A stretch of 64,000 nucleotides of DNA, taken from the NCBI GenBank assembly GCA_018389105.1, contig JACATO010002215.1:322501-386500 (forward strand), written 5' to 3'. Position 1 is the first letter of the stretch, and every line of letters begins with the position of its first letter. The translations under genes were made by a program, and so were the position numbers. Source of the DNA: Nautilus pompilius (Eukaryota; Mollusca; Cephalopoda; Nautilida; Nautilidae). The notes below the pieces were generated by a model. That model saw only the letters and a list, made by a program, of their open reading frames with translations, did no database searches and had not been told where the DNA came from. This document shows positions 24,421 through 36,800 of the stretch, one piece after another.

Positions 24421-24749
24421 GTTGTTGGTCCCTTTTTCTCACCAGAAAGCTTTTCCGGTTGGCTGTGGTTGTTAGGGTTTCCCTTTCAGGTGGGAGGGGA
24501 GTTTGTTGTAAGTCGGCTATTCACTGCTGCCGATATCACCGTTCAGGGGGACGGACATGGCGCCGACGTGTGGCCTGGGGGTTCGCAGCTCGGCTTCGAC
24601 AGATAACTGCGGACTTCCCCGTCGTCGTCGTCGTTGTTATTGTTTATGTGAATATGCCGCCTACCCGCAATGAAGGTTTACTGACATCTCTCTTTCAGGT
24701 TTATTTCGAAGCTGCGCAGCATGAGAAGGCCTGGGAAGGAGACGTGAAG

Positions 24750-24861
24750 ATGAACGACATCACGAGTAACCCTTTCGCCGCCCTGTTCCCATCGCATTCG
24801 GTGGCTGCCGAGTTCAGCAAAACTGCCGACAGTGGTCCGCAGTCCACGGGTTCCAGCAATG
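24750..24861 (+). CDS. UBE4A: UBE4A exon 1 (residues 1-37)
   Basis: The ATG at 24750 has A at -3 and opens [15 protein letters not shown], matching the family [10 protein letters not shown] start. The donor is GTAAAA at 24862, phase 1. An in-frame upstream ATG at 24654 would add 32 residues if the CAG at 24696-24698 is not used as a 5'-UTR acceptor. Confidence 0.88.
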
Positions 24862-27800
24862 GTAAAACCCTTTTCTTACCTCGCAGGCCGGGCGAACGAG
24901 TGTACTTAGGCGACAGCATTACCCCTGGTAAACCAAACCTGCCGGTTGCTCGATCCAGCATCACCCCTGGTAAACCAAACCTGCCGGTTGCTCGATCCGG
25001 CATCACCCCTGGTGGTTGCTCGATCCAGCATCACCCCTGGTAAACCAAACCTGCCGGTTGCTCGATCCGGCATCACCCCTGGTGGTTGCACGATCCAGCA
25101 TCACCCCTGGTAAACCAAACCTGCCGGTTGCTAGATCCGGCATCACCCCTGGTAAACCAAACCTGCCGGTTGCTCGATCCAGCATCACCTCTGGAAACCA
25201 ACAAACCTGCCGGTTGCTCGATCCAGCATCACCCCTGGTGTTTGCCCCTCGATCCAGCATCACCCCTGGTAAACCAAACCTGCCGGTTGCTCGATCCAGC
25301 ATCACCCCTGGTAAACCAAACCTGCCGGTTGCTCGATCCAGCATCACCCCTGGTAAACCAAACCTGCCGGTTGCTCGATCCAGCATCACCCCTGGTAAAC
25401 CAAACCTGCCGGTTGCTCGATCCAGCATCACCCCTGGTAAACCAAACCTGCCGGTTGCTCGATCCAGCATCACCCCTGGTAAACCAAACCTGCCAGTTCC
25501 TTGATCCACCCTTCCCCTCCTCTCTGGAAAGAAGAAAGAAAAATAAACAGAAGCAAGATGTCTGGGTGTAGAAGACTTTAACCAGTTACTTTATTTATTC
25601 TACGATTTAAATAAAAGATCAGAACAACTCTCCAAAGATGCCCTAATATCACCGTATTTTACGGTTTTGGGGGTTCAGCATGATTTGGGGGCTGGGGTTT
25701 TGTTTACAAAAAAAAAAAAAAAATCGTACTTCTCATCAAAGATATCCACTTAGCATACCTGCAGGTTCTTTAAAACGCAACTAGCCAGCTGAATACAGTG
25801 TACAAGACAGATGTAGTAGATCTGTGTTATCAAAAATTCTAGTAGTAAAGTTTATTATTATCATGTAAACTTTTGTTAGGTTTTTAAACTACAGAAATTA
25901 GACCAAGTCATTTTTTTTCTCCATGTTACAGTTTTTTTAAAAAAGTTGCTTTAGCTACTTTAAAATTTCTTGCTTTTTTTTTGGTTTATTTCTTTATTAA
26001 TCTAAATAACTGTTATTAGGTATAAGAGATGATTTTTTGGAGAATAAATTATTATATTTATCAGGTATTAATGTACTTTTTTTTATAAAGAATGTTTTCT
26101 TTCACTTGCTGATTTAAAAATGCCTATATTGTGTACTGATATATAATTTTATTTTTTTTTTTTAAAAAAATAAAGGTAAACTGTAATTTCCTTGGTGTAG
26201 TGTAATTTTTTAAAAATTATCTCAGTGAGAATAAATGTTTGATATAGAAGTTATGATAAGTTTTAATTGTTTTAACATAGGTGGTACGTCTGGAGATGAC
26301 AGTCCAAGGGAGGTAAACCGAGCTGTGAAGCCTGCAGCGCGCAAGCTTGTGCGTAAGAAATTAGAAGTTAACAGGATTATTAGCCAGATATTTTTAATCA
26401 CACTTGAGAAAGGTTGGTAACTTGTTTCTAAAAGTTTGGAGCATGTTTGTTTAAATATTATCTGAAAAGACTGCAAGCAAATTCATAAGTACTTAAAACA
26501 AATGGGTACACAAGCAGAATCTGATGGCATACATATTAATATCTATTGTATTAAAACATTTGAAAGGGTACACCCTATTATGTTGACTATGGTATAAAAA
26601 GCACTAGAAACACAAAAATTGACAGAAATCAAATTTGAATATTGTTTACCATCAGCTGACACTAGGATTTCTATAAGTCGGTACCCTGGTGTAGCTAACT
26701 CCTACATGCATGAAGTCTATGGCTCATCCACCGACGTGTGCATCATATTCTGACTAAAAGGATGTTGCTTTACTCAGATTGCAGATCTATAGCACAAAAA
26801 TATGCTGGTGCAGAGAATGCACTATTTATTCCATACAGTAGGGTTGAGATCAGGCAATCATGCTGGCTAATCAAGTAAATTGATGCTTTTTTTGCCTTAA
26901 AGTTTGTGCCATCCTTGCTGTGTAAGGCAAGTGCTGTTCACATTTCTGTAAAATAGTAAATGGAATTGGCTGCAGAATATTGTACACGGTCTACTGGGCT
27001 GTAAGTTTTGGTTTATAATCATGAGCTGTCTGTGAAGTTTAAGGTTCATAACAGAATACCATGACTCTTTCACCACCATATCACTTCTGATTTATAAGAT
27101 AGCAGTAAACTTGTTCTCTGCCATCAGTAAATGATAAATTGAATAGTGACTTGTCTGCGAAAAAGACATTTGTAAAATAGTAGTGTTAGGGTTAGCATAT
27201 GCAACAATGCCATTTAAGATTATCTCATTGTATGGACTCCTACATCTGTTGTCAAATCTGAGCATCCTGATAATGAAGATTGGATGAATGGTAGGTACAC
27301 TTTGTTCCTACATTCATAAATGTACTCTGCTGCTGTTAAGTACCAATTCTATAGATATTTGTTTTTACACTGTGTCATGGTCATCAGACCTGTTACATGG
27401 AGCACATTGGACATCTTGCCAAGCTGTGATCTGACATTGGCAAAGGCTTTGATCAAACTTGCCTTTAAGTGTAGTCTCTATTAGCTTGTTTTTGCTATAC
27501 CTTTTTTGTGGCTTTGTTGTGGAACTTTAGAAAAACATTCTTTTTATAGGCATTTATTTGCATTTCCCTCGTGTGAAATCAGTATATTTGATAATAAATA
27601 CTTGTGCTATGCAAATATGTGAAAAATTCGCAAAAAAAAATAAAAGGCTCTGATGCTCTATATATCCAATAATGCCATCAAATCTTAATGAAATATGTAA
27701 AATATTGTTAATGTGTAACAGCAAATATATAATTTCTTTGACATCTTAATATTATTCATTTCTTAGGAAGGGCATATTTCACTTTGGGTAGTCAATAATT

Positions 27801-30800
27801 TTACATTTTATGATTCAATGTATTGTTCTTGCTGTATCTCATAGTAAATTATTTTATGCAGATACATTTTATTTTTCTTCAGAAGACAGGTTTCTCTCAG
27901 ATGGTCCATCGCAGTATGTGTACTTGGAAGAGATGGCCACTGCTATTCATCCACAAACATGGCTTGATTTTGATGTCCTGAATCAGGTTTAGATCAGTAC
28001 TTTAACATTCCAATAAGTCAATACTGTTTTTAAAATTTGTACTTTGGTATCAATGCCAATCAAAATAGGAGAAAAAAACTACTACTTTTCTTCGTACTGT
28101 ATTATTTATTTGAAGGAACATTTTAATCATAAATGTGAAAATAAATGAATTTTTGTATAAATTTTCTTTACAAAAGAATTTTATCATGCCAAAATTTTTA
28201 AGAATAAAAATCTAATGATAACTAAATAAATACATAAAACATGGAAATATGTAACAATACTTTGATAGATATACATTGGCTTGCATTAATCACAAATGAC
28301 TTTTTTCATTTAATACCTGTTTCTCTAATACATTTTTTCCCCTTGTTTCTTATGTCATGGTCCATTAAAAAAAAAAAGAAGAAAAACTAATAGTACATGG
28401 AATCTAAACTGATATGCAAGTTGAAAAGTTGTAAGATTAAACAATAGGTTAATTAAATGGTTCCCTCTTTCTACATTTTCAATAGGCAGTGTTTGAACGC
28501 CTCATGTTAGATGACCCTGCTCAGAGTGTTATAGTGCTGGGAGGCGAAAATGTGGAAGTAGGAAAAGCCAGTGAAGCTGGAGAGACTGACGTTCTGCGAT
28601 ATCTCTATCAATGTTATGTGCGCTCATTGGAACTTTCAGATAAGGTTTGTTATTTTCCCATTCTTAATGTCAAAAACCCTCTAGATAGGAGATTTTATTT
28701 TTTGTAACTTCTACTTGAAATAATTAATCTGATGGCTGCTAAGAAAACTTACTATTTAGCGTACTATAGACTTTCACTAATATATATTAGCCACAGTGCC
28801 ATTATTGTTAAGGTAGGAAAATAGTAATAGTGGATAAAAGTGAAAATAGTATCAATCTTTTAATTTAGGGTATATTTTATGTTGCATTAATGTTTGTTTT
28901 CAGTTGTTAAATTAAGATTTTTAGTTTAATGGAGTCTATGGTTATATGATGTGTTAGGTGCTTCTATTTTCTGTCGAGAATGGGATGGTACTGAATACTG
29001 TTTCTAGAAGTGGATTAAGATTTATTGGGATCCTGAGCAAGAAGAACATTTGGGCTCCTCACACTTCATTAGAAACATGAATGTATCAAGATGTATTAAT
29101 AATAAATCAAAACACAACACATTATGGCTAAATTTACTGTTCAATTTTTCCACATACAAAAACTAAATTAAAGAACTGCTTAGAAAATTGACTGGATTAC
29201 CACAAATGTAAAATAACATGAAATGGAATTTTTGTGAAAGTCTTGATTAATTTTAGCAGCATCTTGAAAATTCTGCAACTGGTCTCACAGGGAAGCCACA
29301 AGTGATTCAAGTGAATGCAGTAACTGAACTGCTGTGTTTGTGTCAATGTTGCTTACTCTTCTGTAACTACAACATAGTCATTTTAAATCGATGAAGAATG
29401 GTGTCCCAAAACTCGGTCATGTAAACTGTTTCCAAGTGTTTCATCTTGCTCTGAAGGGAAATCGCTTCCAGTCAGGTGTCGCATGGCTGGTTCATTTTTT
29501 TTTATTTTGATGGGTCTTTAGGGCTTGCCAAATTGCACTGTAGTTCTGTCACAGAGCTTTTGTGGAATCTGTGCAATTGCTTCATCTTGTGTTTGCCTTA
29601 CTTGCTACCATTATTATGGAAAACCTGTTTCCAGCAATACATGGACAAATTAATAGCATTTGAACAGCTGCTTTTAATACTGTTAACTCTCACCAGATTT
29701 AAAGAATGGGAAGCATAGGAATGTAACAAAAATGCAGGTTTAGTCAATTTAAATGTGCTTACAGACCACTATCATCTTGGAATCAGGGATGCCTAAACCC
29801 AAGTTGATTATCACACAGTCACCAAGGTTTGTTCAAATTCAGTAAATTGTTACAATTAAATTTCCTGAATTGAGAAATCTGAATATGAAAGTCAGCTGAT
29901 CAACATGCAGTAAATCTGGTGTTGAATCCACAATCACTGAAACAATATTTGACTTGTTGCAGTTTTGCTGATATTGTTTTTAATTACCTTCCAATCAAAT
30001 AAATAAATTCTTCACAAATACTTGATGAAAAATAAATATTACCTTTACATTTTTGTCCTGGGCAATCAACTCCAAAATCTCCAAATAGTTCCCATTAAGT
30101 GGTGACGCTAACAACTCATTGTAGCCACGAAGCACAAGTCCATGCTCACTTAAGAACTATAATGGCTCCAACATGCTTAAGGAGATCTATCTAGTGCTGA
30201 CATTTTGATTGAAATTGCTGCACTAGATTTGCATCAACTGTACTTCTTGCCTTTCCATGCTGCATCCTTGCCAGCATTCAGTTTTGGTGTTCCAAGCCTT
30301 TCATGTGTTCATAAAGGCATTCAGAGTGTTTGTGATCCCTGAATTTTTTTCTAAAGGCATGAGCTATTGCTGAAAAAAATTGCAGTGAAAATTTACAGAA
30401 GATGGTGAGTAATTAAGCCTGTCCCATAGATATGTTTTTGTGCAGCCAACAAGAAAACAGATCTTCAGGCAGCATACACGTCTTCTGTCCAATCATCTGA
30501 GCAAAACACAGAAGTTTCTTATTTAGACATGCCAGTAAACCCTTGGATATCCAAAAACTCTTGGAACTCTTATTAATGTTACTCCACGATGCAGGATTGC
30601 AGTTAACTTGATCTGCTTTGATTGCATTTGTATCACCTGCAGCACTCAATCCCAGTTTGTCTACTTCTTGTTGGTCTTGGTCTGTAGATTTCTTTTGTTG
30701 AAGCCTAACATTGTCAGCTGTTTCCTGTTTCTCCCTCCTTGAAATTTTGGTTTGCTGCTGTTATCTTCTGTAGCAAAGTAACTTTAGCCTCTATTGCTTG

Positions 30801-33800
30801 CCTTAACTTTGTATTTGCACTCCTGCTTAATGCTGATTCATACTGGATGTTTTTTTTATACAAATGCTAATAATGACTCAGATTTTCTACTGTCTACAAG
30901 TGTAAATTTTGATGCGCACTAATCGCATTGGACAAATCACACATCAAGTCAACTGCATATTGGAACATTTCATGCTTGGAAAACAGTCTCAGACCAGTCT
31001 ACAACAATAGGAAAATTGTGTACATATATTGTTTTGGATCAGTTGTGTTTTATTACTTTAGAGAGCAAATATTTAAATGTTCATAATTAATTGAAAGCTT
31101 ATGTCTGGAATTATCTATATTGAATTATGATTGACACTTATCACACATGTGAAATAAATGCCTATAGATTTTAAATAGTTTATATTATTTAACAGTCCTC
31201 ACCATTTGATCACCATGCTGAACTTTGTTTCTATTCATTTGCTTTGTTTTATTTTATAGCAGAATCTAGTATCACAGGTGAATCCATGTCAGGATGTTAT
31301 TTTCATGAATGCCAAGACTTTTCTTCAGCAGCCTGCCCTCAAATCCTCTCAGAATCTCCACAAACAATTCATCAATCTTTTCTTGGATTATTATCAACCT
31401 GAAAATGATATAGGTAAGAGAGAGGGAAAAAAAAAAGCCCACTTTGTATGAAGGATAAGTGTAAGCATTGCATTTACTATATTTAAATTATGCTGACATT
31501 GTCAATTTTTGTATTTTTGTGCTTGCTTATTGAAATTGCCTTGTGTTCAAAGATGTTTAGTGAGGGCACAAAAACCCGTTAAGCATCTTGTGGTATCTTG
31601 GCTCCTCAAATATTTGATATTTGCATTTACACCCAGACTAAAAGTATTAGTTAGTATTTGTGTTGAATTGGCTGTATGAGTCCACTCTCTCTCTCTCTCT
31701 CGAAACATGGAGTGATATATGAATTTGTCATTACAGAGTTATATTAATGAGGAAGATACTACATATCACATCCTCTATGGCTCAACTTGTGTTGAGTAAT
31801 TCAGATTTGAAGGTTAGTGGGTATAAATTCCCCCCAATGCTATACAGAGGGTTAATGCTGTGTGGAAAGTAGCTTAATAATAACAAAATCAAACATTGGA
31901 CATAATTTAAAATAAATGAGTTGTCTCCCTTAGAAAATTTTACTGAAAATCTCAACCAACAATTTAAGTAATAATAATAATAACGGCTCACACAATTTGT
32001 TTTATCCAGATTTTGTAATTATTGTAGTTTATTCAAGTGTCAGAATTCCCTCTTTTTTTTTTTTAACAGGAAAAACATCAGAAAAAATAGCGCAATTTTT
32101 CGAAAAAGTTACCCAAGAAGTTGAGCATCACAAAGAGGATGGATCGGTGTCAGAAGTATACAAATCTGTTTTAGATGACATTCAGGAGCAATTTCAGAAG
32201 GAATTTTCCATAATGCATGTTGAGGTGTGGAGATACCTTGACCTTCTCAGTTTCTTTACTAGGAACAAGCTCCTTGCTACAGTGAGTTAGTTGGTTCTTT
32301 AATTTAGAAAACTGTTATTTGCATGAAACTTGACATTTGTATAAAATTATACCAAAATTTGTTCAAGTACTTAAAAAAGAGAAATGGTACAGAAAAAAAG
32401 CAAAAATTAAAGCAGTATTTTAGTTACCAATGTTGCCAAAACATCAATACATTTTGATGCTAAAAATTTACTCTAAAGAAAAAAAAATATATATATATAT
32501 ATATATTAAATGTAACTTTTCAAATAAACTGAATTTTTTTTTTTTACTTTTGATTTTAGGATTTTTATAAATAAAAGATGCTTCATATTTACTAGTTCAT
32601 ATTCAGTCAGTAAAGGACCTATAAAGAAAACAGCTTATCAATTGTCACAATCCAGGCAAAAGGTGATGTAGTTTAAAAGGAAAAGAAAACCCAGAAGTTA
32701 CGTTAGTTCTTGTTTAATTTTGTAATGCATTATTTATTATAGGATTAGTTAAACCTTTTATTATATTATCAGGCTATACTGTTAAGAGTTTCATGCAAAA
32801 AATCACCTACAATTTTAACATGAAAATCATCTTTCCAAACAAAATAATTAATTTCTATTCAAGAAAAGCACTTACCTATAGAATCCTGATTATTTGCCAT
32901 TTGTTTATTTATTAGGGATTTTTAATGCCCCTAAAACACACCTACTTTAATAAAAGTTAAGATGATTTTTGTCTTTTTTTAATGTTTTAAGATACTTCAT
33001 TGTTGTGTTTTTCTTGTATTAATTTTTATTTCAGTTACAGATATCTTCTCAATGAACATTTTTCCCTTTCAGGAGATAAGCTGGCTTTCCATTGTGAAGT
33101 TAGAAAGGAATGTAGGTTGAGTTCTCCCTAATCCAGATTGCTGGGAAAGGTGTCTCTGTCTACTAGAACATTTAATTTTTTAGATGGGGGGAGAAAACCA
33201 ATGTGCCCAGAAGAAATCAGCTGGTCGGCTGTGGAGAAAGAGTGAGCAGAAACCATGTCAGGGAGGTATGGTATGTCAAAACAAACCAACCTCGTCAGCC
33301 TTACCAGCCTAGTGGTTGAATGACCAGACTGCCATGCCACTCTTTAGTAGGAATAGTTTTACCCATTAACTTTTCATTAGAGCAAATGGGTATAAATTCT
33401 TTCAGTACAGTCAGTCAAAGAATAGTTGTTGATGCTGTATCTATGGAAAGACTGAAAATATGAAACTGATTATTTAAAGTCTACCAAGATTGCTTGGTAG
33501 CGAAAATAACTCTACTGCCATTGCTTGTTAACTTGGGCATCTTAAAAGGTTCCATGTTTAAATGATCCTATTCTTTAGGCTTCACTTCTGATTACTTGTC
33601 TTTTCCGTAGGCCTTAATTGATCACAGTACTCCTGTGGACTGGGAAAGTGGAAAATCATATGAAGTGACACTGATTGGTTCAGTGTTATCGTTATCATGC
33701 ATTCCTGCATCAGAAATGGGTCCCTACCAGTTTTTTAATGATCCTTCTTCCAGCACAAAACAAGAACATAGCATCACTGAGTCTACAATTTGGATAGTAA

Positions 33801-36800
33801 GTATAGCATGGAATCATAATTCTGTTTATCACTTGGCATATTAATATAAGACTGTTACTTTACCACAGTTCAATCTGAATGTTATATGATATAACAAACT
33901 AACAATAGCTGATTATAAAGGAAACTATACAGATGGATCATACACAAAAGTGTGCCCTGTTAATGTCTCCGTCATCAGTATGTTGTTGTCAATATAGTCA
34001 GCCTTCTGTCTGCATCTGTCTCATTTCTGTTTTGTTATTTGACACTAAGTTGAGTCTAAAATAAAAATTTCTTATGTATTTCTTTCTCTTAGTTAGTATT
34101 GATAATAATGTTTGTGCAGTGACTTAACTGTAAAATCTGATTAGTCATCTCTTAATCTGGTGTATTTGGAGTACATGTCCGATTATCTTTTTAAATAATT
34201 ACACAAAAAATCTGTATCTCACCTTCTGGTTTCACATCTAAAAAATAAATTGTCTTGATCTACCAATTTATCAGTACATTTGTAAAACTTCCTCACTTTC
34301 CAAGCAAATGACTTTCATCATTAGAAAATGTTTTTCAGCATTAGTTTGGGTATATATTTTGTTTAAATAAGAATTATAAAGATGACATTAAAACAATTTC
34401 CTACAAATTCCTTTTTTATGCTCTGAAATAAACACTAGAAAAATGACAGACAAAAGATGCTTGTGTATTTCCTGACTGAATGCTAAGTTATTTGTCATGT
34501 TAAAACAAAGAGGGTATTTAACCTAAATATGAATAGTTTCCACTTTCTTGCTGCCAAAAAACAGAAACAAACATTCAGAGTCTGTAACTTTGTATCATGC
34601 CAAGTACTTAAGGTGCTTTGACTGTTTGTATACATGTTTGTAGATGAATGATGGGATGGTGGAGGCTTGCCGGTTTGAGCTCATAACTTGTTTGAAGCAA
34701 ATTAACTAACATTGTTTTTGTATTATTTATAAAGAGCTTTACTAAAACAGTTTGGTGGTAAGTCTAATAAATCATGCTTAAAAAAAAAAATCTGTACAAA
34801 AAGTATATTAATTACTACATTTTTTTAACTTGAAAATACATCTATATTTTATTTGAATTTACATTTTTACAGGGAATACTGAATTATAAATTAAGTATAT
34901 TTTTCATCATATATGACTGTTATTTACATTCTATAACCTTCTTTTACAGACCCATGCAATGCTTAAAACTGCCTTTCTTTAAAAATGTATTTTGTTTGTT
35001 TCTAATCTTTTCAGCCTCTTGCATCAATAACAAAAAGGATGCATCACCTCTTTCTGAACATCATGAGGTTGTCGGCAGAGCTGCGACATCGAGTTCTCAC
35101 CTGGGTTGGAAACTGTCTACATGCTAATGCTGGTTAGTTCCTACTGTTTAGTAGTTTTGTTTAAATTGATTCTTCTGTAAAATTCATCAGGCACAAGATC
35201 TGTCATTTAAATACTTAATAAACAACATCACATGATATATCTGGTGATTATTTTCATTCAAGAAATGAACATCTGTTATTGAAGTCTAATAATGCATGAA
35301 TTATCAAAATTTTTACTGATTCATTGTTTTTCCTAAATATTTAAAAACTATGACATAAATCTATTAAAAAAAAGAAGAAAACAACTTGGTTGGGCCTCAT
35401 TTGGAATATGCCATGCATGTCTGAAGTCTCTTTAAAAGAAGATGTGGATTATAAAAAAGCATAGGTTTAAATGTTTGAAGGAGATGGGGTAGGTAGATTT
35501 TGAAACATTTTAAATCATTACATTTTAGGCATTTAAAAATGGATAACTTATTTCTTTGGAAAAAAAACAAAAATTAGGGGTTCTAACATAGTCACAAGAC
35601 TGTATTCATTTATAGGGCAATTAGACATACAGAATAAACTACCAGCCAAAGCATGTACCAGTGGTGACCTATTTTAAAACCTGCTAGGTGATCACTTCTC
35701 AAGCTTAGGGCTCCATACAGTTTGAATTGTGATAGATTTCCACTTCATGGCCCCTTATGAAATTCCTGTTAATTAAGTCTCATATTTTTGTCCCTGATTT
35801 GTTCATAAATGGATCATGCCTGACTCTGGTATTTGCCATCTTTGTAATGTCTTCAACTCAGCTTTTGGATAGCAACATCTATGATTTATATCTTTCTGAA
35901 ACTTACAGTTACCTGGTCTACCTACCTGGTCATTTTTCCACCGAATGCCACTAGTTAGATTCCTTCCAATGAAACAGTTTTTCTTTTTTTTTTATTTTAT
36001 TCAATTTTGTTTTACAAAAAACTAATAGCACAGATTTGTTGCAATGGTTTAAAGTCATTAGCTATCTGGTGCCTTCTTTCATGCTTCTCTCAGCTTTTTA
36101 TTCCTTTAGGATATATGCCGTTCTAGGTTTGCTGCACATACAGTAGTGTCTCAGTTTGATCATATATTTTTGTTCAAATTTTTCTGTCTTTAAATAGAGA
36201 TTACTGTAGTGTTTAATATAAATTAATTATCTCAGATTTGTTTTCTGCTTTTGGCATGTTTTAGTAGTCGGTCTTTGCATGTTTTTTTGAATTTGGACTA
36301 CTTTTTGGTCTTAGACGTTCATGCTAGTTATTTGGCATTCCAGCTTTTACATGGTTTCGTAACATTATTGGGCCATATTAAATTACCTGACATCTTCTGC
36401 ACAGGTAGGTTCCCAGTTAGTATTTAAGTGCTATAAGAGCACAATTCTGGGACACTTTTCTCTCTGTGCTGATGTTTCAGACTTTTGAACCTGCAGTTTT
36501 TACGTATGGCTGCTGTGACCTGCCGACTTTGAATTTTTGTTACATTGGTGGAGAAGGGATTTTTATTTGTTTACATTTGTCTCTGCGTTAATTTCTGTAG
36601 ACCAAAATCTCTCCTTTCAGACAGAAGCTATGAGCTCCAGATTGCCATCCTTTCTTGTTTTAATTCATTGGTGATGCGTTGCTTTACTCGCCGGGAAGTA
36701 ATCAGGAGCTTGTACTGGGATTCATACCCTATACAGTGCTCTCTCTGTGTGCTGATGTGGGTGAAAATTTCTTTGGAATTGACAGCTTTTCACAAATGTG

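Larger units (their letters stand above)
24030..24749. promoter_or_regulatory. Divergent HAUS2/UBE4A promoter interval
   Basis: About 720 bp separate the two start codons. The part near HAUS2 is rich in CpG and CG-containing motifs, unlike the AT-rich surroundings, and no obvious TATA box is placed for either gene. The UBE4A side may hold a non-coding leader: a GTAAGT at 24508 and a TTTCAG ending at 24698 could bound a 5'-UTR intron. Bidirectional activity is inferred from the layout only. Confidence 0.6.

Noticed and set aside
24279-25043. 254-codon plus-strand frame as a single gene
   Set aside because: It joins promoter sequence, UBE4A exon 1 and minisatellite read-through. Only 24750-24861 is supported as coding.
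24916-25507. CRISPR-like array
   Set aside because: Units are contiguous with no unique spacers, and the context is a eukaryotic intron.
25003-25571. Long frames on both strands as repeat proteins
   Set aside because: They arise because the 42-bp unit has no stop in these frames. No start context, splice evidence or domain supports them.
26413-26418. Use of the second donor (GTAACT at 26417) for UBE4A exon 2
   Set aside because: It would put exon 3 out of frame. Only the GT at 26413 keeps the conserved reading.
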